Shown: positions 7,596 to 16,536 of the stretch, piece by piece
How positions within the stretch are numbered: position 1 is the stretch's first letter
How the letters are laid out: the number at the start of each line of letters is the position of its first letter
Assembly (NCBI GenBank): GCA_019308905.1
Contig: JAFDHF010000025.1
Coordinates: forward strand, 1 to 57,254
DNA length: 57,254 bases
Direction: 5' to 3'
Origin: Deltaproteobacteria bacterium
GTDB lineage: Bacteria; Desulfobacterota; BSN033; WVXP01
Program-made: the position numbers and the translations under genes
Notes under the pieces: model-generated
What the model was told of the DNA's origin: nothing
Seen by the model: only the letters and a program-made list of their open reading frames with translations
The model's database searches: none

Positions 7596-9491
7596 ATGAC
7601 CGGTGAACGGTACGAACGGAAGCTCACGGCTATCTTGAGTGCTGACGTAAAAGGCTACAGCCGTCTCATGGGCGAGGATGAAGAGGCGACCATCCGAACA
7701 CTGACCGCCTATAGAGAGGTGATGGCTAACCTGATCCAGAAGCATCGCGGGCGAGTGGTAGATTCCCCCGGGGATAATGTGCTCGCGGAGTTCAAGAGTG
7801 TGGTGGATGCGGTACGTTGTGCCGTGGACATCCAGAAGGAGATCAAGGTCAGAAACGCTGAGATGCAAGAAAACCGGAGGATGGAGTTCCGTATCGGGGT
7901 CAACCTTGGAGATGTGATCGAAGAGGGAGAGCGGATCTATGGCGACGGTGTCAATATTGCGGCCCGACTCGAAGGATTGGCCGAGGCCGGGGGAGTCTGC
8001 ATCTCCGGGACTGTCCACGACAGCATTGAGAACAAGCTTGCCTTGGGGTATGAGTACCTGGGGGAACAAGTCGTCAAGAACATCAAGAGGCCGGTGCGGG
8101 CCTACCGCGTCCTGATGGCACCTGAGGCTGCGGGCTCCCTGGTGTACAGAAAGAGAAGGGATGACCCGAGGCATAAACGGAGGGCGACTCTGACTCTGGT
8201 GGTGGTCTTGGTTGCCGGAGCTGCCTTCGGGGTATTTTGGAACCATTTCTTGCGCCATTCCCCTCCTTCAAAGGAGGTGACCCCTGAAAAGTCGCCGGTG
8301 CTTGAGCTACCGGACAAGCCCTCGATCGCGGTACTGCCTTTTGCCAATATGAGCGGAGATCCGGACCAGGAGTACTTCAGCGACGGGATAACCGAAGACC
8401 TTATCACCGACCTTTCCAAGCTCTCAGGGCTGTTTGTTATCGCTCGCAACTCTGTCTTTACCTACAAGGGGAAGTCAGTGAAGGTAGAGGAAGTGGGGAG
8501 GGAGCTGGGAGTGCGGTATGTTTTGGAAGGAAGCGTTCGTAAGGCTGGAGACCAGGTGCGGATTACTGCACAGCTGGTGGATGCCGCCACAGGAGGACAC
8601 CTGTGGGCAGAGAGATATGATGGGGATCTGAAAGACATTTTTGCGTTACAAGACGAGGTGACGCAGAAGATCGTGTCCGCTCTGGCTGTGAACCTGACCC
8701 AGGATGAGCGGGAGCGTCTGGTAAGGAAACACACCGACAACCTGGAGGCCTACGACTATACCTTGCGGGGACTGGAATATCTTTTTCGCTTTACTGAAGA
8801 GGCCAATACTCAGGCGCGAAAGATGTTTGAAAAATCCGTCGGCCTGGATCCGGAGTATGCCATAGCGTATTCGCTGTTGGGTTCGACCCATTTACTTGAG
8901 TGGTCTCTCGGGTGGAGCCAAGACTCTCAGTCCCTGGAGCGGGCGTTTGAGCTGGAGCAAAAGGCCATAGGCCTGGACGACTCGCTGCCTGAACCCCATC
9001 GTTTCCTGGGGGATGTCTATTTGTGGAAAAAGCAGCATGACCGGGCCATCGCTGAATATGAGAAAGCCATCGCTCTCGACCCTAACGATCCCGATGGGTT
9101 TCAGGGCCTGGGGAGTATTCTGACCTGGGCTGGACGGCCTGAGGAGAGTATCGGACTGGTAAAGAAGGCCATCCGTCTGGACCCTGTATATCCGGTTTTC
9201 TATTTATTCACCTTAGGCCATGCCTATTTCTTGACAGGGCAGTATGAGGAGGCAGTCACCACACTCAGGAGGGCCCTGAACCTCAACCCCAATTTTTGGC
9301 CTTCCCACCTCTACTTGGCTGCCAGTTACGTTGAGCTGGGGCGGTACGAGGAGGCCCGGGCCGAGGCGGCGGAAGTCACGAGGCTAAGCCTCCAGACCTC
9401 TACCGAGACCTGGAAAGAGAGACTCCCCTACAAGGATCATGGGGTACTCGAGCATCTACTCGACAGTCTCCATAAGGCAGGACTCAAGTGA
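7596..9491 (+). CDS. Adenylate/guanylate cyclase-domain protein with TolB-like and TPR domains
   Basis: 631 residues. Residues 5-170 are a class III cyclase homology domain: ILSADVKGYSRLMGEDEE with the first metal Asp, DSPGDNVLAEF with the second, and RIYGDGVNIAARLEGLA with the Asn/Arg transition-state pair. One membrane segment lies at about 197-219 (LTLVVVLVAGAAFGVF). Residues about 243-370 form the TolB/FlgO-like domain (SIAVLPFANMSGDPDQEYFS, DGITEDLITDLSKL, YVLEGSVRKAG). TPR repeats follow from about 400 to 610 (AIAEYEKAIALDPNDPDGF and similar). This architecture is common in Gram-negative signalling proteins, and the catalytic residues look intact, so cAMP or cGMP synthesis is plausible. 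RBS GGAGGGG is 8 bases before the ATG. Transcribed alone; partner unknown. Confidence 0.88.
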   Translation: MTGERYERKLTAILSADVKGYSRLMGEDEEATIRTLTAYREVMANLIQKHRGRVVDSPGDNVLAEFKSVVDAVRCAVDIQKEIKVRNAEMQENRRMEFRIGVNLGDVIEEGERIYGDGVNIAARLEGLAEAGGVCISGTVHDSIENKLALGYEYLGEQVVKNIKRPVRAYRVLMAPEAAGSLVYRKRRDDPRHKRRATLTLVVVLVAGAAFGVFWNHFLRHSPPSKEVTPEKSPVLELPDKPSIAVLPFANMSGDPDQEYFSDGITEDLITDLSKLSGLFVIARNSVFTYKGKSVKVEEVGRELGVRYVLEGSVRKAGDQVRITAQLVDAATGGHLWAERYDGDLKDIFALQDEVTQKIVSALAVNLTQDERERLVRKHTDNLEAYDYTLRGLEYLFRFTEEANTQARKMFEKSVGLDPEYAIAYSLLGSTHLLEWSLGWSQDSQSLERAFELEQKAIGLDDSLPEPHRFLGDVYLWKKQHDRAIAEYEKAIALDPNDPDGFQGLGSILTWAGRPEESIGLVKKAIRLDPVYPVFYLFTLGHAYFLTGQYEEAVTTLRRALNLNPNFWPSHLYLAASYVELGRYEEARAEAAEVTRLSLQTSTETWKERLPYKDHGVLEHLLDSLHKAGLK

Positions 9492-9586
9492 CGTGGCTGT
9501 CTGGCGATCTGTCCTGCCTGGATCCTTGCAATGGCTATCTCAGAGTGCGGACCAGTGGCGGACGGGGAGGTAGTTGAGTGGTTCAG

Positions 9587-9860
9587 TTATGGACATGATT
9601 TCGGGAACTCGCCGAACAGTTCTCGGTCACTGTTGCTTTTGATGATTCGAACAACTTCCCCGATCGATCGCCTTTGGGGGAAAAGACAACACAATACGAA
9701 CGTGTTCCGCTGCCACCTCCATCTCGACAATTTCAAACCCATACTCCTCGCTGGTTCCCTCGTATCAACTGCTCGGCTCGTTCCCTTATATCCCCACGTG
9801 CGAATATCTTCTTCAGATACTTCGGGCACCACCCCAGATGATAACTCGGAAGGGAAAAAC
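9587..9860 (-). pseudogene. Decayed IS200/IS605-family TnpA transposase
   Basis: Reading the minus strand in shifting frames gives YHLGWCPKYLKKIFARGDIR, then RERAEQLIR, then EEYGFEIVEMEVAAEHVRI with VLSFPPKA, then GEVVRIIKSNSDRELFGEFP. This is the order of IS200-type TnpA (YHLVWCPKYRR, the HVHL region, the KSxSSRxLFxEFP helix). The catalytic HUH motif has decayed (HVR instead of HVH), at least two frameshifts are needed, and the C-terminal catalytic Tyr region is lost after a stop at 9587-9589. An inactive remnant. Confidence 0.75.
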
Positions 9861-10816
9861 GGCGCATCTTTCACAGGCTCCTTTGGCCAACCCGTCTATG
9901 CCTGTCCCCTCACCTGAGCGCCGCGGCTTCCTTTTCATGGGGCTCCAAGTCCGGATACCACTTGAAACACGCACCTATAAGACGAACTCCCTGACGGGGA
10001 TCTCCGGAACGGCAACGACTTACTCGGACGAGCATGACAAGGCCTCCCCTGACCCGACTGCCATCCTTAGGCCAAGACACTTCCGTGGGCTGGAAGCTCC
10101 GGCGGTCTCATCGGCCAAGAAAAACGACCTAGCCATTTGTCCTACAATCGATTTTCTCGGCTCGGGCCATATCCGACTATCCCACATTGAGCCCCTTCTT
10201 TGAGAGGAATCTGTTTCCAAGAGCACCCGGGGGTCCTAGGATCACCTCTGTCTCCGGGCGACATTGCGGAAGCGGTGGGCCACCCATCGGGAATGAGTGG
10301 GCGCCGCCCTGAGAGCAGCCGAAGAAAATGAAAAGCCCCGCCTTCAGAGCGGGGAGGGGGCAGGAATTCTCCACCCGCCAACCCTGACAGGGTTTCTCCG
10401 TGAGCCTGCGAGCAAGGGAAAGGGCATTCCCCCGGCAGACAAGGAAAAAACCGTAATGTCAGTTACTTGGAATAAGCCCCGACCGAAACCTCGGGAAACT
10501 CCAAGACTTTCTCCTTGACAAGCTCCTTTCTGCCTGCTATTGATCGGAATTGACTCCCTTTGTCAGCAAGCAGGACAAAGGGGCGCCAGACTTCCCGTTC
10601 AGAGCCATGGCTCGCCGAGGGAAGCCCGCTGCCGCAGCGAAGATGGACCACCTGGAGACCCGGGGGGGCGCCCGTGGAAGCAGGGCGGCCGTGATGTATC
10701 CCGAAGATCCGGCAAGAGGATGTCTGGCGGTTTCGGAGAGGGCCTTCACGACAGATCCAATGCTGGATCCGGGGTTCTCCATGGGGACTCTGAGTCTGGT
10801 GCCCAAGGGGGGAATC
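9861..10816. other. Gene-poor region before the sigma-54 regulator
   Basis: I see no convincing coding sequence from 9861 to 10816. The frame of the regulator is open back to 10550, but that extension has no domain and a weaker start context than 10817. The region contains a dispersed repeat with a GC-rich hairpin (10335-10432) and otherwise looks like decayed mobile-element DNA. Confidence 0.4.
10335..10432. repeat. Dispersed repeat with hairpin, copy A (IS605-end-like)
   Basis: Starts with the hairpin CCCCGC-cttcaga-GCGGGG (10336-10354), then GGGGCAGGAATTCTCCACCC and a decayed stem-rich tail to about 10432. The part from 10357 on matches a second copy at 46290-46367 (GGGGCAGGAATTC-CC-CCCGC-AAC...AGGGT...GAG). 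The hairpin and sequence style resemble the right ends of IS200/IS605-type elements, and a TnpA remnant lies 475 bases away. Confidence 0.5.
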
Positions 10817-12175
10817 ATGAAGCCGACCATCCTGATTGCCGAAAGGGATGAGATCCTGCGCCGGAATGTGAAATCCGGATTGATCGCACGGGGGTATGAG
10901 GTTGTTGAGGCCTGGGACAGAACGGGGGCTCTACGATCCTTCCTGCACAGCTCTCCGGACCTTGTCCTGATAGGCACATCCCAGGGGACCGGCTGGGACG
11001 GCCTCGGAGTGGCCGTGGACATTCGGAAGCAAGACCGGATCGTTCCCGTAATTCTGATCGCAGAGCACAGTTCCGAGGCCCAGGCCATTGCGGCCCTCAG
11101 GGCAGGGGTCAGCGACTACTTGAAACGGCCCCTCCCATTCGCAGAACTGCTTGCCAGCGTGGAGCGGAACCTTCACTCTGCAGCGGGGCGACTCTTTTCA
11201 CCCCCCCAGGCGGGGACTCCGGGCTCCTTCGACCTCGAGCCGATGATCGGTGAGAGCCGCGCCATGCAGGAGATCAAGGCGTACCTCCTCAAGGTCGCCG
11301 CCACGGACAGTACGGTCCTCATTACCGGTGAGACCGGAACGGGCAAGGAACTGGCTGCGGAGATGATACACAAGAAGAGCCCGAGGCACAAGAAACCCTT
11401 TGTCTGTATCAACTGCGCCGCCCTGCCCGATACTCTCCTTGAGAGCGAGCTGTTCGGCTTCGAAAGGGGGGCCTTCACAGGTGCTCTCGCCTCCAAGCAG
11501 GGAAAATTCGAACTCGCCCGGGGCGGGACGGTTCTCCTCGACGAGATCGGAGACATGAGCCATTACGCCCAGGCAAAACTCCTCAGGGCAATAGAAAAAA
11601 AAGAGGTGTCCCACCTGGGGGGGAAGCAGGACATACCCGTCGACGTCAGGGTCATCGCGGCCACCAATCAGGACCCGGAGCAGATGGTGGCACAGGGCAA
11701 ATTCAGGAAGGACCTTTACTACCGGCTCAACGTGGCCCGAATCCACCTGCCGCCTCTGCACGATCAGAAGGAGGACATACTCTGCTTGCTGAACCACTAC
11801 ATGGCGGAGATGAACCGGCGGTTCAGGAGGAGAGTTGAGGGATTCACGGAAGAGGCTCTTGCATCCCTCCTCCATTACGACTGGCCGGGGAACGTTCGAG
11901 AGCTCAAGAACCTGCTGGAAGCCACCTTCATAAACCTGCCCTCCAGGAGGATAACCTTCTTGGATCTGCCGGAACCATTCCGCAGGCGGCTCAAGGAGGT
12001 TAGGAACATTCCCCAAGCCGAGCGGAACCGGTTACTTTCGGCTCTGTTTGCCACCAACTGGAACAAGAGCAAAGCAGCCCAGAAGCTCTCTTGGTCCCGT
12101 ATGACCCTCTACCGCAAAATGGCCAAGTACCATATTGTCACAAAGCCCTGCCCTCCAAAGCCGAAAAAGGGTTGA
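10817..12175 (+). CDS. Sigma-54-dependent response regulator (NtrC type) with atypical receiver
   Basis: 452 residues from ATG 10817, preceded by GGGGGGAATC. Receiver domain 1-120: acidic pair region IAERDE and the conserved Lys in YLKRPLP (103) are present. The phospho-acceptor position in PDLVLIGTSQ holds Gly53 where Asp is expected, so classical phosphorylation looks impossible. AAA+ domain about 140-370: Walker A GETGTGKE, the sigma-54 contact loop GAFTGA (near 217), Walker B GGTVLLDEIGD and the arginine-finger region FRKDLYYRLNV. A C-terminal Fis-type HTH follows (NKSKAAQKLSWSRMTLYRKM). It sits 450 bases before the eCIS operon, which has a -24/-12 promoter and palindromes, so it is the likely dedicated activator. 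No histidine kinase is nearby. Confidence 0.92.
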   Translation: MKPTILIAERDEILRRNVKSGLIARGYEVVEAWDRTGALRSFLHSSPDLVLIGTSQGTGWDGLGVAVDIRKQDRIVPVILIAEHSSEAQAIAALRAGVSDYLKRPLPFAELLASVERNLHSAAGRLFSPPQAGTPGSFDLEPMIGESRAMQEIKAYLLKVAATDSTVLITGETGTGKELAAEMIHKKSPRHKKPFVCINCAALPDTLLESELFGFERGAFTGALASKQGKFELARGGTVLLDEIGDMSHYAQAKLLRAIEKKEVSHLGGKQDIPVDVRVIAATNQDPEQMVAQGKFRKDLYYRLNVARIHLPPLHDQKEDILCLLNHYMAEMNRRFRRRVEGFTEEALASLLHYDWPGNVRELKNLLEATFINLPSRRITFLDLPEPFRRRLKEVRNIPQAERNRLLSALFATNWNKSKAAQKLSWSRMTLYRKMAKYHIVTKPCPPKPKKG

Positions 12176-12243
12176 GAGGCGTAAAGGACAGCCCGGTTCG
12201 GACCCAGGGAAAGCTCCCCTCTGTCTGTGATTGCACGGGGAGG

Positions 12244-12260
12244 CTGTCACGTGGTGACAG
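12244..12260. promoter_or_regulatory. Palindrome, candidate activator site 1
   Basis: CTGTCAC-gtg-GTGACAG, perfect 7-bp arms. It is centred about 290 bases upstream of the -24/-12 promoter, a normal enhancer distance for NtrC-type activators. Confidence 0.55.
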
Positions 12261-12262
12261 GG

Positions 12263-12286
12263 GGTGTCACAGGCCGGGGTTACACC
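12263..12286. promoter_or_regulatory. Inverted repeat, candidate activator site 2
   Basis: GGTGTCAC-(8)-GTTACACC, arms matching at 7 of 8 positions. It shares the TGTCAC half-site with site 1. The centres of the two sites are about 22 bp apart, roughly two helical turns, which suits cooperative binding of a dimeric activator. Confidence 0.5.
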
Positions 12287-12435
12287 GGGCCGGCAGTCCG
12301 CTCCGGGTTGAGCCTCTCCCACCAGGCCGGGTGTTTTCCGCCTTTTCTCCCGGATTTTCCCGGGCCATTCCACCCATTCGCCGTGCCCTGCCCTGCTCCC
12401 CGGTCGAAACGGGCTGTCTCGCTCTGGTGTGACAT

Positions 12436-12455
12436 TTCACCCAAACCGGGGTGAA
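12436..12455. promoter_or_regulatory. Inverted repeat, candidate activator or IHF-independent looping site
   Basis: TTCACCC-aaaccg-GGGTGAA, perfect 7-bp arms. It overlaps another half-site-like sequence, GGTGTGAC (12426-12433). It lies about 85 bases upstream of the promoter. It may be a further activator site or a separate operator. Confidence 0.4.
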
Positions 12456-12531
12456 GACTGGCACCTCGCGTCTGGCGGGAATGTCGCCGCGGGCAACGTC
12501 CAGAAGCGAGAGCTTTCCTCCTTTTGTGCCT

Positions 12532-12547
12532 TGGCAGCGATCTTGCC
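12532..12547 (+). promoter_or_regulatory. Sigma-54 (-24/-12) promoter of the eCIS operon
   Basis: TGGCAGCGATCTTGCC: the -24 GG (12533-12534) and the -12 GC (12545-12546) are exactly 12 bases apart, as in the consensus TGGCAC-N5-TTGC. Only the sixth and seventh positions differ from the best consensus. The expected start of transcription is near 12558, about 68 bases before the first gene. The adjacent gene is a sigma-54 activator. Confidence 0.75.
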
Positions 12548-12625
12548 CCAAAACGCCGCCTAAAAGGCTCCCCCCCCTGCCGGTCGAAGACCGGAGAGAG
12601 CGCGTTCGGGAGCTGGGAGGTATCC

Positions 12626-12901
12626 ATGGAAAAGGAGGGTCTGGCCTCCGGTGCTGCCGGTCAGCTGGAAGGGCGATACGCCAACTACTTCAAGGTCGGT
12701 CACAACGCGTTTGAGTTCGTCCTCGACTTCGGGCAGCTCTATCCCGAAAGCACCGAGGCGCAGGTTCACACCAGGATCATCACCAGCCCGATCTATGCAA
12801 AAACCCTTTTTGAGACGCTCCGGGAGTCTATAGAACAGTACGAAAAGAACTTTGAACCCATCAAGAACCACCAGGGAAACTCCTCTGATGGATGGCTATG
12901 A
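12626..12901 (+). CDS. DUF3467 protein, first gene of eCIS operon
   Basis: 91 residues from ATG 12626 behind GGGAGG. It matches DUF3467: LEGRYANYFKVGHNAFEFVL, DFGQLYPES, then RIITSPIYAKTLFETL with RESIEQYEKNF. The family is small (about 90-100 residues), soluble and of unknown biochemical role, and often sits near contractile injection gene sets. It is the first gene after the sigma-54 promoter. Its 3' end overlaps the ATPase gene by 14 bases in another frame, indicating translational coupling. In-frame codons upstream of 12626 are open but include no better start. Confidence 0.85.
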   Translation: MEKEGLASGAAGQLEGRYANYFKVGHNAFEFVLDFGQLYPESTEAQVHTRIITSPIYAKTLFETLRESIEQYEKNFEPIKNHQGNSSDGWL

Positions 12902-15083
12902 GGAAAGTCTGGACCATCTGTTGATGGAACTCCATCGGATTGCTCTCCTGATTCGGGCTCAGGTTGTCAGGTTCCGCGCCACCGGACAGGCGGCCATGGA
13001 CGAGTTCAGGGGCCTCTGCATCAGAGAAGAGGATGTCGACGCCATTCTTGCAAGGAGGGGCCCTTTCGAGACCCGGGAGCAAGACGTTCTGCCGGGGTTG
13101 ACACCGCTCCGGGACGAGCTTGCCTCCCTGGAGAGAAGGATCTCGGAAAGGAGGACCATGAGCCTCCGGAACGGGACCCTCCTCCGTCTGGAACGGCTCA
13201 GGGAACTCTTCGATCTCACAGAGTTCGATGTCGACCTCCTACTGGTCTGCCTCATGCCGGAGCTCGACCTCCGTTACGAGCGCCTCTACGCTTACCTCCA
13301 GGACGATGTAACAAAGAGGAGGCCCGGGGTGGACCTGGCCATCCAGCTTCTCTGTCCCTCATTCGAGGCCAGGCTCACCGCACGGAGACGTTTCGCCCCG
13401 AGAGCACCCCTTATCAAACACCGCCTCGTCGAGCTCTTCGACGACCCCTCTAATCCAAGGCCTACTCTGCTCGGCCGGTACATCAAGATAGACGAGCGGG
13501 TAGTCGAATACCTGCTCGGGTCCGACGAGCCTGACACCCGTCTCCTTCCCTATGCCAGACTCATCCTGCCCCGGGCCAGCCTGGAAGACCTACTCCTTCC
13601 GACCCATGTCAAACGCCGTCTCAGAGGCATTGGCCGTCAAAAGGGACCAAACGGCAAGGGCCCGGTCCTCTATCTTCAGGGCCCTTACGGTGTGGGAAAG
13701 CAGGTCACTGCAGAAGCGGTGTGCCGCGAACTCGGCCTGAGGCTGCTGGTAGTCGATGGAAGGCGGCTGCTGCAGGCCGAAAATCCCCCCCTTGAGAGCG
13801 CCTTGGCGATCATCAGCCGGGAAGTGCGGCTCCAGGGGGCTGCTCTCTACTGGGCCGGATTCGACGCTCTTTTGGCCGACGACAAGCGGCCTTCCCGGGA
13901 TCTGCTCATCCGCGAGTTGGAGGATTGCGGCGGGTTGGCCTTTCTGGCAGGCGAGACTTCCTGGGAGCCGGTGGACGCGCTCCACGAAACGCCCTTTGTG
14001 CGCGTCGAATCCCGCCGCCCCGGGTACGCCGAAAGGCTGCACCTCTGGACAAGGTTACTCCGGGACACCGGGACTACCGAGGCAGGTCTGGATCTGAGGG
14101 CCCTGGCCAACAGGTTCGCCTTGACAGGAGGCCAGATAAGGGATGCTCTCGCCACGGCCCGCAACCTGGCCCGGTGGCGCAACCCTGAGAACGGCCATGT
14201 GACCACGGGCGATCTCTACCGAGCCTGCCGGTTGCACTCAAACCGCAGACTCGCGGTGCTGGCCCATAAGATCAAACCCCGCTACCTCTGGGACGACATC
14301 ATCCTCCCGGAAGACCGCCGCCGCCAACTGCGGGAAATCTGCAACTGCGTCAAGTACCGTTCCCTGGTCTACGAGGATTGGGGTTTCGACCAGAAGCTCT
14401 CCCTGGGCAAGGGGCTCAACGTCCTGTTCGCGGGGCCCTCCGGCACGGGCAAGACCATGGCGGCAGAGATAATGGCCCAGGATCTGGGGCTCGACCTCTA
14501 CAAGATCGACCTGTCGGGAGTGGTGAGCAAGTACATCGGTGAGACCGAGAAGAACCTGGCCCGCATCTTCGCCGAGGCCGAGACGAGCAACGCGATCCTC
14601 TTTTTCGACGAAGCCGATGCACTCTTCGGAAAACGAAGCGAAGTACGCGATTCCCACGATCGCTATGCCAATGTCGAGATCAGCTACCTGCTCCAGCGAA
14701 TGGAGGAGTACGAAGGCGTCGTCATCCTGGCCACCAACCTGCGCAAGAACATGGACGACGCCTTTGTAAGGCGAATGCATTTCGCGGTGGAGTTCCCCTT
14801 CCCCGGAGAAAGGGACAGGCGGCGCATCTGGGAGGGCATCTGGCCAGAGCAGACCCCTCTGAGCCAGGACCTGGATCTGGATTTCATGGCACGCCAGTTC
14901 GAAATCGCCGGGGGCAACATCCGAAACGTGGCAGTGGCCGCTTCTTTTCTGGCCGCTGATGAGGGAGGCGTCCTGAACATGTCCCACCTGATCCGGGCCA
15001 CACGGCGCGAGTATCAGAAGATGGGCAAGGTTCTGAGTGAAGGAGAGTTCGGGAGGTACGCCAGGCTCGCAGAGACACGATAG
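12888..15083 (+). CDS. eCIS AAA+ ATPase (Afp15/PVC15-like)
   Basis: 731 residues from ATG 12888 (the frame is open from 12852, also an ATG). There are two ATPase modules. A degenerate one is near residue 263 (GPYGVGKQ, no clear Walker B). A full C-terminal AAA+ domain begins near 514: GPSGTGKTMAAEIMA, the pore-loop-like KYIGETEKNL, Walker B AILFFDEADALFG, sensor 1 VVILATNL and an arginine-finger region. The N-terminal 230 residues are helical (LRLERLRELFDLTEFDVDL). Family knowledge: the eCIS ATPase is conserved in these loci and is proposed to act in assembly, effector loading or recycling. It follows DUF3467 with overlapping genes. Confidence 0.92.
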   Translation: MDGYEESLDHLLMELHRIALLIRAQVVRFRATGQAAMDEFRGLCIREEDVDAILARRGPFETREQDVLPGLTPLRDELASLERRISERRTMSLRNGTLLRLERLRELFDLTEFDVDLLLVCLMPELDLRYERLYAYLQDDVTKRRPGVDLAIQLLCPSFEARLTARRRFAPRAPLIKHRLVELFDDPSNPRPTLLGRYIKIDERVVEYLLGSDEPDTRLLPYARLILPRASLEDLLLPTHVKRRLRGIGRQKGPNGKGPVLYLQGPYGVGKQVTAEAVCRELGLRLLVVDGRRLLQAENPPLESALAIISREVRLQGAALYWAGFDALLADDKRPSRDLLIRELEDCGGLAFLAGETSWEPVDALHETPFVRVESRRPGYAERLHLWTRLLRDTGTTEAGLDLRALANRFALTGGQIRDALATARNLARWRNPENGHVTTGDLYRACRLHSNRRLAVLAHKIKPRYLWDDIILPEDRRRQLREICNCVKYRSLVYEDWGFDQKLSLGKGLNVLFAGPSGTGKTMAAEIMAQDLGLDLYKIDLSGVVSKYIGETEKNLARIFAEAETSNAILFFDEADALFGKRSEVRDSHDRYANVEISYLLQRMEEYEGVVILATNLRKNMDDAFVRRMHFAVEFPFPGERDRRRIWEGIWPEQTPLSQDLDLDFMARQFEIAGGNIRNVAVAASFLAADEGGVLNMSHLIRATRREYQKMGKVLSEGEFGRYARLAETR

Positions 15084-15099
15084 GGCAAGGTGGAGGACA

Positions 15100-16533
15100 A
15101 TGGAGGAGCGGAAACTCGAATCACGGAAAAAACCCCAACCGTCCCAGATCAGGCATTCCCCAAAGACGACGAACCCCCTGTTCCATCAACCGGACCTTTT
15201 GGCCAGACTGGGCTCGAGAGCCCGAGGCGGCCCTGCCGCCACGGCCGACGGATCAAGACTCAAAAGAGCCCTCTCCTCGAGACTGGCCCATGCCGGCCTG
15301 TCCCTGGTCAGGTTGCAGCAACGATACGGAAACCGTTTCGTCCAGAGGGTATTGGCCCTGGCCGCGGAAAGGAGTGAGGAACAAGAGGTCTCTCCAGAGC
15401 TGGAAGAGACGATCGACCGCGCCCGAGGAGGAGGCCGGCCTCTGGACCCGGAGAGCCTTGCCAGGATGGAGCCTGCCTTCCATGCCGATTTCAGCAGGGT
15501 TCGGGTCCACACCGACCAAGAAGCAGACTCCCTCAGCCAGGCCCTCAATGCCCGGGCTTTCACCACCGGGAGGGACATCTTCTTCCGGGAGGGGGCGTAT
15601 GATCCGGGCAGTTCGGCCGGCCGGGAACTGCTTGCCCATGAACTCACGCACGTGGTGCAACAGAGCGGGGAGGAGATCAAGCCGAAGCTGATCCTGGGCC
15701 TGCCCGGAGACGAGTACGAACGGGAAGCAGACGAGGTTGCAAAGGCCGTGGCCCGTAAGGAAAACCGGAGTGTTGAGCGGCAGGCCGAAGAGGAAAAAGA
15801 GGAAGAGGAGCCCATCCAATTGAAGGGCGGTGGGATCGGGGTTGACCGGCAGGCCGGGGAAGGCCAAGAGGCAAAGGATCCCAGGGAGACCGAAGACGCA
15901 GGATTCGGGATAGAAGTGGAGCCGGGACCGGTGACGCCCATTTCAAAACCCCTGTCCCGGCCTGTTCCCACCACTGAAGAGGAAGAAACCGCCCAGGCCA
16001 CACTCCAGCGAAAGAGCAGCGACACCCTCCGCATCCAGAGGATCACCCCTGAAGCGGTAGGCGCGGCAGTGGCGGTCATCGCCGTGACCTACACGGTCGT
16101 AAAGGACATCGTAGATGCCCTCGACGGGGACGTCAAATACTCCTTTGACCGCATGCGCGGGCAGAAGTACCCGAGAAACAACAAGAACTGGGAGAAGATA
16201 ACCCCCTGGTACTCTACATACGTGGATCTGTCTATCTGGCGCAAAAACGGGTTCGGCACAAGGACGGGAATGAAGGTCCGGGTCCACTGGGAATACAATG
16301 GATACGGATTGAGCGGCGTTTACATTACAAAGCGCTGGGCAGGTGATGCCCCAATGTGGGGCGCGAAGTTCACCTGGTTGATCCAACCCCTGATGGCCGT
16401 GAGGAAAGACGTAAACGGCAATCCGGTCGCCCTGGTGAGGGTCGTCCTCGATGGGACGTACACAAGGACGCTTGCATCCGACATCTCTTCCAACCACTCC
16501 TGGATCATCGATGGAGAGGGAAAGTGCAGGTAG
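15100..16533 (+). CDS. DUF4157 'eCIS core' metalloprotease-like protein
   Basis: 477 residues from ATG 15100 (RBS GGTGGAGG). An early motif LQQRYGNRFVQRVL (72-85) resembles motifs in two later candidate effectors. DUF4157 spans about 115-190: RMEPAFHADFSRVRVHTD, ALNARAFTTGRDIFF, and the HExxH zinc-protease signature HELTHVVQQSG (180-190). A charged, low-complexity linker follows (about 225-325), then short QLK, LQRK and IQRI stretches, a hydrophobic segment near 330-350 (GAAVAVIAVTYTVV), and a C-terminal domain (about 355-477) with many aromatic residues and no family I recognise. DUF4157 is the domain that marks eCIS loci. The C-terminal domain could be a toxin or a structural module; not known. 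Confidence 0.88.
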   Translation: MEERKLESRKKPQPSQIRHSPKTTNPLFHQPDLLARLGSRARGGPAATADGSRLKRALSSRLAHAGLSLVRLQQRYGNRFVQRVLALAAERSEEQEVSPELEETIDRARGGGRPLDPESLARMEPAFHADFSRVRVHTDQEADSLSQALNARAFTTGRDIFFREGAYDPGSSAGRELLAHELTHVVQQSGEEIKPKLILGLPGDEYEREADEVAKAVARKENRSVERQAEEEKEEEEPIQLKGGGIGVDRQAGEGQEAKDPRETEDAGFGIEVEPGPVTPISKPLSRPVPTTEEEETAQATLQRKSSDTLRIQRITPEAVGAAVAVIAVTYTVVKDIVDALDGDVKYSFDRMRGQKYPRNNKNWEKITPWYSTYVDLSIWRKNGFGTRTGMKVRVHWEYNGYGLSGVYITKRWAGDAPMWGAKFTWLIQPLMAVRKDVNGNPVALVRVVLDGTYTRTLASDISSNHSWIIDGEGKCR

Positions 16534-16536
16534 AGT

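Larger units (their letters stand above)
12176..12625. other. Regulatory region of the eCIS operon
   Basis: 450 bases with no supported gene between the activator and the first eCIS gene. It contains three inverted repeats (12244-12260, 12263-12286, 12436-12455) and a sigma-54 promoter (12532-12547); these are listed separately. Confidence 0.6.

Noticed and set aside
7497-8258. 253-residue minus-strand frame
   Set aside because: It is antisense to the cyclase domain, which has clear motifs on the plus strand.
10550-10816. N-terminal extension of the sigma-54 regulator
   Set aside because: The receiver domain starts directly at ATG 10817 with a good RBS; the 89 upstream codons show no domain.
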